Shown: positions 55,501 to 56,999 of the stretch, one piece after another
How positions within the stretch are numbered: the stretch's first letter is position 1
Layout: every line of letters starts with the position of its first letter
NCBI GenBank assembly: GCA_029168955.1
Contig: JAPDOI010000275.1
Coordinates: forward strand, 868,001 to 932,000
Direction of reading: 5' to 3'
DNA length: 64,000 nt
DNA from: Aplectana chamaeleonis
Lineage: Eukaryota; Nematoda; Chromadorea; Rhabditida; Cosmocercidae
Notes under the pieces: generated by a model
What the model was told of the DNA's origin: nothing
Database searches by the model: none
The model's input: only the letters and a program-made list of their open reading frames with translations
Program-made: the position numbers and the translations under genes

Positions 55501-56970
55501 ACATACGAAAAACCCGAATTCAGCTTGGAAGGTTAAATAGGTTGTCTGAGTTTGTGACAGATATCGATTTCGAGGCGTTACAAACTGATTTGAACATTTT
55601 AAAATGACGCTCTCAGCCTCTGCTTATTACCTAGGGAAGAGCGACATCTGATACTCTAGAGAGCAAAACGCTGCTTCAGGTGGTTTCCGTACTTTAGCAA
55701 ATTATTGCGAGGTTTGAGATAGTCACACAAAAGAAGGATAAGAAATACAGAGAAAATACTTAGGTGGGTAAGCCCAGCAAAGATATAAATGGTGCATTCA
55801 GACACCAGATTGAAGGATGAACAAGAGCTAAAAAGGTCTGGAAAAGTCAGCTACAGATAGATGAAATACTCTCGGCAAAGGGAATATCTAGTATTTACCA
55901 GGCGCGCCAGCATTTTAGAGAAAAATAGAAAGTGAGAAAACAGAGAAGATAAGAATAATAAGCTAAGAAATGTGTGTAATTCAAATAAAACTAAATATTG
56001 TTTCTGTGTGAAAAAGGTACTCAAGTCTCTTGCAAGTGCCAAAAGCGAGAAATAATAATTTTTCAATTGTGATATCTTAAAGTCTGCTTTACCTACGCTT
56101 AAACTACATGAACCTACCACAAGAAAAAATCTTTTATCGCCAAGATTCTATCAGAGGAGAGCTCAAATTACCGGCAAAATGCAGACACATAGAATCCCTT
56201 TCAAAAACGTCTGCTTGATGATGACTGGAAAGAAATGACATACTCAACTTAATTTTTCAAGCGAAGATAAAGGCATATCCATAAAAGAGTAGGAATTATA
56301 TCTATCGATCATAATCCAATTAGTTACGCATTTACTGACCATCCAAATGTGTGTCCTCGAAACGACCGTATCTCAGTAGGGCTCATAGGCTCTGGAACTC
56401 CTGCGGGAATGGCTTGGGAGTACGAAGGGGATTATGTCGCGAGCGTTCCCGTTGGGAGTTTTGAAGCATACCAACATAGCTGAGCGGATGATGCGAGAAA
56501 GGAAAGCAGTGGAGGGAGAGTATGAGTTTATTCGAAATGAACAGTTGACATTTCGACAAATCAATGACTATTCGGCCATCTGCCCATCGGAGAGATCATA
56601 TTTTTGTGTTGTGTAGAATTTCGATCTGAAAGAAAGAAAGCACAAGAAAAACTCCGGAGAATTAAATGAAAAGCAACTCACTGTCCAAGTTTCAACTCCT
56701 GCACTTCAACGTCGACGATTTGGTCAGCAACGATTAGTGGTCCTGCAGCGAATAAAAAGCAGCAGAAAAATATATAAATACATGATATTATATAAGCCCT
56801 GACGATCTCCTCTACAGCTAGACGCACATTACAATTTCTCGTATCCTAAAATAAAGCACAATCTATTTTCGATCAAAAATACGCATTCATACCTCCAACT
56901 GACGAACTACTTTTATAAAGGCGGCGCACAAACGCCTTTCAATTGAGCGCGAGCGGTCACGTCGAGGCAT
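4414..56970 (-). CDS. MEGF6-like EMI/EGF-repeat extracellular protein gene (whole span, 3' end outside window)
   Basis: Gene-level entry for fourteen minus-strand exons: 56893-56970, 56682-56845, 35958-36095, 34859-34968, 29357-29470, 28644-28766, 28149-28271, 23106-23231, 19949-20071, 17778-17850, 14319-14500, 13724-13909, 9020-9142 and 4414-4536. Every junction has AG/GT borders and compatible phase, giving 595 open codons. Domain order is N-terminal hydrophobic segment, EMI, then ten EGF-like domains, several with the calcium-binding D-I-(D/N)-E-C start. In known families EMI followed by cbEGF/EGF repeats is typical of MEGF6-type proteins, which act outside the cell in adhesion or matrix; MEGF10/CED-1 is a related architecture but has mainly laminin-type EGFs. 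Coding density is about 3.4%; introns are 47 nt to 20.6 kb and filled with mobile elements. Missed exons are possible. No stop is seen, so the gene continues leftwards. Confidence 0.8.
4870..5030 (+). repeat. hAT-like terminal fragment and duplicated segment
   Basis: CAGGGGTGTGCGGCAATTGC at about 4922 resembles hAT ends and is followed by G/C-poor repeats of GCCGTTTGCC. The 40 bp before it (TGTGCTTCTCTGGGCCAAAT start) is repeated inverted at about 8155-8205. The matching other end appears inverted at 7877-7966 (CCGCACATCCCTGG). Confidence 0.4.
5452..7141. mobile_element. 1.69-kb inverted-repeat element with layered palindromes
   Basis: Both ends read inwards as TATAGTCTACAG and continue with about 50 bp of inverted similarity including ACCTGGTGAGGTTGCGGACT. 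Inside, 5590-5640 pairs with 6425-6490, and 6580-6680 pairs with 6885-7005 (ACCCGGTCGATACGTATG and its complement). No transposase frame is recognisable, so it is likely non-autonomous. Confidence 0.6.
7210..7295 (-). repeat. tRNA-like SINE fragment
   Basis: On the minus strand TGGTGCAGTTCGATG resembles a tRNA A box and GGTTCAATCTC a B box, about 35 nt apart, with CCCCCGGAAAGGGAC between. The stems do not form a convincing functional tRNA, so it is called a tRNA-derived repeat. Confidence 0.35.
8285..8732 (+). mobile_element. TTAA element family B, intact (empty-site copy)
   Basis: It begins AGGCAGTGTTCACGATAAAT after TTAA (8281-8284) and ends GTGAACGCTGCCT before TTGA. 448 bp. This copy lacks the nested insertion carried by the copy at 1326-2245 and so serves as the unoccupied reference site. 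A 17-19-bp local duplication near 8570 (GGCACCA...) distinguishes it. Confidence 0.8.
9020..9142 (-). CDS. Exon 13: calcium-binding EGF domain 9
   Basis: The exon is 123 nt, phase 1 to 1, with acceptor acatttttcag and donor GAAG|gtagct. It encodes [16 protein letters not shown], then [11 protein letters not shown] and RRTC. It is a complete cbEGF with the aromatic and glycine positions expected for Asn hydroxylation and folding. A TTAA element ends about 290 bp further along the intron. Confidence 0.92.
10170..10358 (-). mobile_element. Truncated TTAA element family E
   Basis: It ends GATCGCGACCACTGCCT before TTAA (10359-10362) and matches the first 190 bp of the element at 45797 in reverse. 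The other end is missing. Confidence 0.65.
10719..10865. mobile_element. 147-bp foldback element with 23-bp inverted ends
   Basis: The ends start CTATAAAACGTCGAAATTCA and, in complement, CTATAAAACGGCGAAATTCA: one mismatch over 23 bp. The interior is GC-rich (GCGCGCGCCGCC). Confidence 0.6.
10893..10960. repeat. Hairpin with 18-20-bp stem
   Basis: CAAATGACGCGTTTCTCCCC pairs with AGGGGAAAACGCGTCATTTG across a 28-bp loop. Its role is unknown. Confidence 0.6.
12313..12483. mobile_element. 171-bp palindromic element with TACAGTCGGC ends
   Basis: The ends are TACAGTCGGC and GCCGACTGTA; the arms pair loosely inwards (TTCGTTCCCTCTTGACGGTG with the complement near 12435-12455). A related 172-bp copy lies at 33603-33774. 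Confidence 0.6.
12998..13481 (+). mobile_element. TTAA element family D
   Basis: It starts AGGCACAGGACAACC after TTAA (12994-12997) and ends GGGTGTACTGTGTCT before TCAA. 484 bp, the same length as the inverted copy at 43642-44125. The open frame within it (13324 onwards) is repeat sequence. Confidence 0.75.
13724..13909 (-). CDS. Exon 12: linker and EGF domain 8
   Basis: The exon is 186 nt, phase 1 to 1, with acceptor aagtttag and donor CAGG|gttagc. A 20-residue non-EGF linker ([20 protein letters not shown]) precedes [15 protein letters not shown], then [13 protein letters not shown] and RHSC. A second acceptor at 13850-13851 (tatgaag) is also in phase and would remove exactly 60 nt (the linker). 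The first acceptor is the better match to nematode consensus. NQGTC replaces the usual NGGC. Confidence 0.75.
14319..14500 (-). CDS. Exon 11: second half of cbEGF 6 plus EGF domain 7
   Basis: The exon is 182 nt, phase 2 in and phase 1 out, with acceptor cttatttcag and donor ACTG|gtcagt. It encodes [16 protein letters not shown], closing domain 6, and then [32 protein letters not shown] and KSC, a full EGF without a calcium-binding start. The two domains are fused in one exon, probably by loss of an intron. It joins exon 10 in frame across a 3.3-kb intron carrying a hAT element and SINE-like repeats. Confidence 0.88.
14741..15185 (+). mobile_element. TTAA element family B, diverged copy
   Basis: It starts AGACAGGGTTCACGAC and ends GTGAACGCTGCCT before TTCA. 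445 bp. The internal site used by the nested insertion at 1406 reads gcatgcTCAAAAAGG here. The flanking tetranucleotides have decayed. Confidence 0.65.
15425..16298 (+). mobile_element. 874-bp hAT element with 8-bp target duplication
   Basis: The inverted ends are CAGGGGTGTGC and, in complement, CAGTGGTGTGC, both typical hAT starts. The 8-bp GTCACCAC is present exactly at 15417-15424 and 16299-16306. Subterminal regions carry repeats of TTTCGGTAAA / TTTACCGA. It carries only the C-terminal part of a transposase and is presumed non-autonomous. It lies in intron 10. Confidence 0.85.
15748..16074 (+). pseudogene. hAT transposase C-terminal dimerisation region (truncated)
   Basis: The frame reads [43 protein letters not shown] and [11 protein letters not shown] before TGA at 16072-16074. 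W-x-(5-7)-YS-x-L, the [15 protein letters not shown] block (usually P-x-S-x-x-S-E-R-x-F-S-x-A-G) and the L-L-x-L-K-x-N tail are the hAT dimerisation region. The usual S-E-R is T-G-R. Catalytic domain and zinc finger are absent, so it cannot transpose on its own. Start is approximate. Confidence 0.75.
16406..16886 (+). mobile_element. TTAA element family C
   Basis: AGGCAGTGTTCACGATAATC follows TTAA (16402-16405), and ATCGTGAACACTGCCT ends before TTAA (16887-16890). 481 bp. The body matches 31775-32222 (GGCCCC...GACGTAGAAAT, ACAATGAAATCTTTTGTGGA). Confidence 0.8.
16998..17155 (-). repeat. tRNA-derived SINE-like repeat, copy 1
   Basis: On the minus strand it includes GGGTTTCGATTCGCGC (B-box-like) and the tail CTACCGTCGCAGCCCCGTCC followed by ATTCATCAGACT. 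The tail recurs at 23700-23815, 21345-21430 and 32500-32545; the head near 17095-17155 recurs at 24972-25040. Confidence 0.5.
17156..17221. repeat. 28-bp tandem repeat, 2.4 copies
   Basis: The unit GCAATATTGCGTCTTTGACG plus TCTGTGAC is repeated exactly twice, followed by the first 10 bp. The GCAATATTGC core is itself palindromic. Confidence 0.8.
17385..17640 (-). other. Cysteine-containing coding-like frame of unknown origin
   Basis: From about 17630 down to TGA near 17398 the frame has coding-type codon choice and includes [20 protein letters not shown], a C-x13-C-x3-C spacing loosely like the C-terminal half of a Kunitz domain. The beginning overlaps a SINE-like sequence (GGACCAGGCGGCTGGCCG, also at 23705). 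Splice phase shows exon 10 joins exon 11 without it. It could be a captured gene fragment. Confidence 0.2.
17778..17850 (-). CDS. Exon 10: first half of cbEGF domain 6
   Basis: The exon is 73 nt, phase 1 in and phase 2 out, with acceptor atcttatag and donor TACAG|gtaatc. It encodes [16 protein letters not shown] then VNTYGSY. The domain is interrupted: the arginine codon AG|G is completed by the next exon, giving [10 protein letters not shown]. This is one of only two intron-split domains in the visible model; the other is EMI. Confidence 0.85.
19159..19642 (+). mobile_element. TTAA element family A
   Basis: TTAA (19155-19158) is followed by a decayed end AAACAATGTTTACGATAAAA; the right end is ATCGTGATCACTGCCT. 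484 bp with family A interior. Confidence 0.7.
19949..20071 (-). CDS. Exon 9: EGF-like domain 5
   Basis: The exon is 123 nt, phase 1 to 1, with acceptor ggttttccag and donor ATCG|gtgaga. It encodes [16 protein letters not shown], then [16 protein letters not shown] and RKTC. It was found by reading the reverse complement for the GGC-QHHC pattern and confirmed by splice phase on both sides. The start is I-D-P-C instead of D-I-D-E-C. It fits between exons 8 and 10 without breaking the frame. Confidence 0.85.
20618..21073. mobile_element. 456-bp pogo/Tigger-like element
   Basis: The inverted ends CCGTATCCCCCATAATTGAA and, in complement, CCGTATTTCCCGTTAATGAA are each flanked by TA. Subterminal GGGGTTCAATTAKAGGG repeats occur at both ends. 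A minus-strand frame (20794-21006) ends with an acidic tail, [19 protein letters not shown], similar in character to the tails of pogo-type DDE transposases. No catalytic domain is present. Confidence 0.5.
21345..21432 (-). repeat. tRNA-derived SINE-like repeat, diverged copy
   Basis: On the minus strand GGGGTTTAGATCGCGTGCGA and GCAGCCCAGTCTATTCACTA match the B-box and tail region of the copy at 16998-17155. Confidence 0.4.
21440..23100. other. Intron 8 interior without recognised gene
   Basis: The interval contains a repeat shared with 42496-42560 (TACAGTCGAC, then GGTGTAAGCCCGAGTAGT) at 22117-22170. Otherwise nothing was recognised; open frames on both strands are not gene-like. Confidence 0.4.
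23106..23231 (-). CDS. Exon 8: EGF-like domain 4
   Basis: The exon is 126 nt, phase 1 to 1, with acceptor ctcttttag and donor GAGC|gtaagt. It encodes [16 protein letters not shown], then [14 protein letters not shown] and KKKC. The six cysteines fit an EGF, but the start is D-S-N-S-C, so the usual Glu ligand is replaced and calcium binding is uncertain. The last base C makes the next codon CCG (Pro) at the following exon. Confidence 0.88.
23577..23648. repeat. Hairpin with perfect 17-bp stem
   Basis: TAATAGTAGCACAGGTA (23577-23593) pairs exactly with TACCTGTGCTACTATTA (23632-23648), with a 38-bp loop. Confidence 0.75.
23700..23815 (+). repeat. tRNA-derived SINE-like repeat, best-preserved head
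   Basis: TGGCCGAGCGGT matches the tRNA A box and GGGTTTCCATTCGCGC the B box position about 35 nt later, followed by the family tail CTACCGTCGCAGCTCCGTCC. The A box resembles tRNA-Leu/Ser. Confidence 0.55.
24070..24325 (-). pseudogene. Coding-like fragment truncated by a TTAA element
   Basis: The frame runs from the element boundary to TAA at 24070. It contains two diverged copies of C-x-G-R-R-(K/R)-[21 protein letters not shown] and [19 protein letters not shown]. There are no internal stops, and codon use is more gene-like than the surroundings. No family is recognised. It may be a gene fragment or part of an unknown repeat. Confidence 0.25.
24332..24791 (+). mobile_element. TTAA element family F, strongly palindromic
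   Basis: AGGCAGCATACACGCTCGTA follows TTAA (24328-24331); the right end is GAGCGTGTATGCTGCCT. 460 bp. The halves pair over long stretches, for example GTGTCAAAAATGACCCACAA with GTGGGTCGTTTTTGACAC. Confidence 0.75.
24960..25045 (+). repeat. SINE-like repeat fragment
   Basis: AATGAAAACATCCCGC followed by GACACTGCCGCAGCACGC and GCGATATTGCAGAC parallels 17095-17165. Confidence 0.4.
26002..26216 (+). pseudogene. Coding-like fragment abutting a TTAA element
   Basis: The frame includes [20 protein letters not shown] and [19 protein letters not shown], stopping at the TTAA junction of the next element. It has no recognised domain. Its ending exactly at the insertion suggests the element interrupted a longer sequence, or chance. 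Confidence 0.2.
26218..26675 (+). mobile_element. TTAA element family F
   Basis: AGGCAGCATACACGCTCAAA follows TTAA (26214-26217); GAGCGTGTATGCAGCCT ends before TTAA (26676-26679). 458 bp. A fragment of this copy type recurs at 62845-62935. Confidence 0.8.
26793..26858. repeat. Purine-rich hairpin
   Basis: GGGGAGAGGAGCGAGAC pairs with the complement GTCTCGCTCCTCTCCTCT around a short loop. Confidence 0.55.
28149..28271 (-). CDS. Exon 7: calcium-binding EGF domain 3
   Basis: The exon is 123 nt, phase 1 to 1, with acceptor tatattcag and donor GTTG|gttagt. The peptide is [16 protein letters not shown], then [11 protein letters not shown] and GRKC. All six cysteines and the calcium-binding start are present. 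It is the same length as exons 6, 9, 13 and 14. Confidence 0.92.
28644..28766 (-). CDS. Exon 6: calcium-binding EGF domain 2
   Basis: The exon is 123 nt, phase 1 to 1, with acceptor ttttccaag and donor AAAG|gtcggt. It encodes [16 protein letters not shown], then [10 protein letters not shown] and GKHC. D-I-N-E-C gives the calcium ligands; NGGC and C-R-C-W-S-G-F give the EGF core. It is followed by a 372-nt intron and another cbEGF exon, a tandem exon duplication pattern. Confidence 0.92.
29036..29324. mobile_element. 289-bp inverted-repeat element next to EGF exon 5
   Basis: The ends CAATGGTATACTTTGCCGC and, in complement, CAATGGTATACTTTTGCGAC face inwards; the interior is rich in GTCGC/GCGAC runs. 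It lies 32 bp from the exon 5 donor. Confidence 0.6.
29357..29470 (-). CDS. Exon 5: EGF-like domain 1 (non-calcium type)
   Basis: The exon is 114 nt, phase 1 to 1, with acceptor tccattgcag and donor TATG|gtaagt. It carries six cysteines in EGF spacing: [13 protein letters not shown], then [13 protein letters not shown]. There is no D-I-D-E-C start, so calcium binding is not predicted. The G-F-T-G-S-K-C ending resembles the EGFs placed just after EMI in MEGF-type proteins. A 289-bp inverted-repeat element lies only 32 bp downstream in the intron. Confidence 0.9.
29971..31770. other. Intron 4 stretch without supported gene
   Basis: Both strands have open frames around 30630-31090, but two competing frames on the minus strand and one on the plus strand look equally coding-like. 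No domain or splice pattern supports any of them. Confidence 0.35.
31775..32222 (+). mobile_element. TTAA element family C
   Basis: AGGCAGTGTTCACGATAATC follows TTAA (31771-31774); the right end is ATCGTGAACACTGCCT, then CTAA. 448 bp. Confidence 0.8.
32440..32550 (+). repeat. Diverged SINE-like tail
   Basis: GATCGACGCTGCCGCCCCTC followed by CAATCGTTAGACT aligns with the tail of the tRNA-derived repeat family. Confidence 0.3.
33603..33774. mobile_element. 172-bp palindromic element with TACAGTCGAC ends
   Basis: The ends TACAGTCGAC and GTCGACTGTA face each other. It is similar in length and centre (TTGGCAC...GTGCCAA) to 12313-12483. Confidence 0.6.
34257..34739 (+). mobile_element. TTAA element family A
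   Basis: AGGCAAAGTTCACGATGAGA follows TTAA (34253-34256); the right end is ATCGTGGACACTGCCT. 483 bp; lies 120 bp from EMI exon 4. Confidence 0.75.
34859..34968 (-). CDS. Exon 4: C-terminal half of EMI domain
   Basis: The exon is 110 nt, phase 2 in and phase 1 out, with acceptor catttacag and donor CGAG|gtgagg. It encodes [17 protein letters not shown] followed by VAECCPGW and GLDGCER. The E-C-C-P-G-W box and the closing G-C are the hallmark C-terminal half of EMI. The junction with exon 5 creates GCA (Ala), giving CERANC and running directly into the first EGF domain. Seven cysteines occur across the two EMI exons. Confidence 0.9.
35958..36095 (-). CDS. Exon 3: N-terminal half of EMI domain
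   Basis: The exon is 138 nt, phase 2 in and phase 2 out, with acceptor tttctttcag and donor AA|gtaagt. The peptide starts [18 protein letters not shown] and contains [12 protein letters not shown] and RSC. The NVCP start, the P-C pair and the K-P-G-C motif are typical of the first half of EMI, a roughly 75-residue cysteine-rich module usually next to signal peptides in matrix proteins. It joins exon 4 to form a lysine codon (AA|A). It follows a 20,586-nt intron. Confidence 0.85.
36256..36535. repeat. GC-rich foldback repeat
   Basis: GTGTGTCCGAACGAGACTGG pairs with the complement at the right end (CATTCGGACACAC); inner arms around 36300-36335 and 36452-36500 pair (GGCGGCCGTCGCATG). Related to 2337-2608. 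Confidence 0.6.
36581..37052 (+). mobile_element. TTAA element, unassigned family
   Basis: AGGCAGTGCTCACAATAAG follows TTAA (36577-36580); ATCGTGAACACTGCCT ends before TCAA. 472 bp. Confidence 0.7.
37827..38300 (+). mobile_element. TTAA element family D, diverged
   Basis: It runs from AGCCACAGTCCAAGC to TTTGGACTGTGCCT, with TTAA at 37823-37826 and 38301-38304. 474 bp. It shares the right-hand TTAA with the next element. Confidence 0.65.
38305..38867 (+). mobile_element. TTAA element abutting the previous one
   Basis: AGGCATCGTACGCTC follows the shared TTAA; the right end GGGAACGATACCT precedes TTAA (38868-38871). The inverted match is imperfect. 563 bp. Confidence 0.5.
38973..39433 (-). mobile_element. 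TTAA element family A, reverse copy
   Basis: AGGCAGTGTTCACGAAGAAG follows TTAA (38969-38972); ATCGTGAACACTGCCT ends before TTAA (39434-39437). 461 bp; near-identical in reverse to 44130-44593. Confidence 0.8.
39440..42160. other. Giant intron segment without gene
   Basis: The only thing recognised is a diverged repeat at about 40925-41150 (two GGAGGGTACCAYACTATTTC motifs) related to 9660-9840. Short open frames lack domains. Confidence 0.4.
42169..42498. mobile_element. 330-bp element with perfect 20-bp inverted ends enclosing a TTCGAACGAACG array
   Basis: GTACGTACTATAGTTGTACA (42169-42188) and its exact complement (42479-42498) bracket about 290 bp of repeated TTTCGAACGAACGAAAAT / TTCGTTCG units spaced about 38-40 bp. 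Each unit is itself partly palindromic. Long open frames on both strands here are repeat translations. Confidence 0.75.
42949..43064. mobile_element. 116-bp element with 19-bp perfect inverted ends
   Basis: TAGTGCATACTTCCCGCGA (42949-42967) and its exact complement (43046-43064) flank a GCGACGCGAC-rich interior. Confidence 0.7.
43642..44125 (-). mobile_element. TTAA element family D
   Basis: AGGCACAGTACACCC follows TTAA (43638-43641); GGGTGTCCTGTGCCT ends at the TTAA at 44126-44129, which also starts the next element. 484 bp, inverted relative to 12998-13481. Confidence 0.8.
44130..44593 (+). mobile_element. TTAA element family A, back-to-back with family D
   Basis: AGGCAGTGTTCACGATGAAA follows the shared TTAA; TTCGTGAACACTGCCT ends before TTAA (44594-44597). 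464 bp. Confidence 0.8.
45695..46425. repeat. Palindromic repeat interrupted by a TTAA element
   Basis: The left arm (CCGTGGCTTGTTTC...AAATTCAAA...GCGGCTGGCGCGGCGG) at 45700-45758 pairs with 46349-46423. The element at 45797-46344 separates the arms. Confidence 0.6.
45797..46344 (+). mobile_element. TTAA element family E
   Basis: AGGCAGTGGTCGCGATCAAA follows TTAA (45793-45796); ATCGTTACCACTGCCT ends before TTAA (46345-46348). 548 bp. Matches 61573-62094 and, in part, 10170-10358. Confidence 0.8.
47696..48138 (+). mobile_element. TTAA element family G
   Basis: AGGCAGGGTTCGCGATAAAA follows TTAA (47692-47695); ATCGAGAACCCTGCCT ends before TTAA (48139-48142). 443 bp. Confidence 0.8.
48338..48774 (+). 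mobile_element. TTAA element family G
   Basis: AGGCAGGGTTCGCGATAAGA follows TTAA (48334-48337); ATCGCGAACCCTGCC is followed by AATG, so the right flank is lost. 437 bp; the pair of family G copies lies 200 bp apart with a GC-rich palindrome between. Confidence 0.75.
48775..49010 (-). pseudogene. Coding-like fragment of unknown protein, cut by a TTAA element
   Basis: On the minus strand a plausible acceptor (gtaatacag) precedes an open frame reading [20 protein letters not shown], then [20 protein letters not shown] and [16 protein letters not shown]. Codon use is convincing and there is no stop until the family G element begins at 48774. The family was not recognised. It may be an exon of a host gene in the giant intron or a fragment carried by repeats. 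Confidence 0.35.
49011..56330. other. Giant intron, quiet right half
   Basis: This part is AT-richer than the left half. A tRNA-like B box (GGGTTCGATTCTTGCC on the minus strand, about 54490-54510) lies in a probable dispersed repeat at 54060-54545. No TTAA element and no convincing exon were found. Confidence 0.4.
56334..56616 (+). other. Coding-like island of unclear strand
   Basis: The plus strand has [20 protein letters not shown] then [20 protein letters not shown] in one frame and [20 protein letters not shown] to SYFCVV in the next, ending at TAG 56614-56616. The minus strand is also open in part and has the strong acceptor at 56626-56627. It may be a frameshifted gene remnant inside the giant intron. 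Confidence 0.25.
56568..56625 (-). CDS. Candidate alternative short terminal exon
   Basis: A strong acceptor (ctttctttctttcag) lies 56 nt beyond the exon 2 donor, a normal nematode intron length. Joined in phase 2 it adds [18 protein letters not shown] and then TAG. It would make a roughly 99-residue product lacking EMI and EGF domains. The stop and the lack of homology make it equally possible that the acceptor is a decoy. No family is recognised. Confidence 0.25.
56682..56845 (-). CDS. Exon 2: hydrophobic signal/anchor segment
   Basis: The exon is 164 nt, phase 0 in and phase 2 out, with acceptor ttttag and donor GGACA|gtgagt. It carries an 18-residue apolar stretch ([18 protein letters not shown]) at about residues 44-61, followed by [19 protein letters not shown]. 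The segment could be a long signal peptide cleaved near FAA/G or a type II signal anchor. An internal alternative acceptor (pyrimidine-rich, ending cgctgcag at about 56743) would shorten the exon to 61 nt and remove the hydrophobic part. Phase 2 output fits both the EMI exon at 36095 and a nearer candidate exon at 56625. Confidence 0.5.
56893..56970 (-). CDS. Exon 1: start codon and basic N-terminus of the EMI/EGF gene
   Basis: This exon holds 26 codons from ATG at 56970-56968 to a GAG|gtatga donor. An in-frame TAA lies seven codons upstream (56991-56989), so this is the first usable Met in the frame. The peptide begins [14 protein letters not shown] and is strongly basic. It joins in phase 0 across a 47-nt intron (56846-56892, ends ttattttag) to exon 2. 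Frame continuity through exon 2 into a hydrophobic segment supports it. Its link to the EMI domain 20 kb away is inferred from phase only. No clear promoter or spliced-leader acceptor was identified upstream. Confidence 0.5.
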
Positions 56971-56999
56971 ATCAGACGGTCGATATGGTTATCAAGCTC

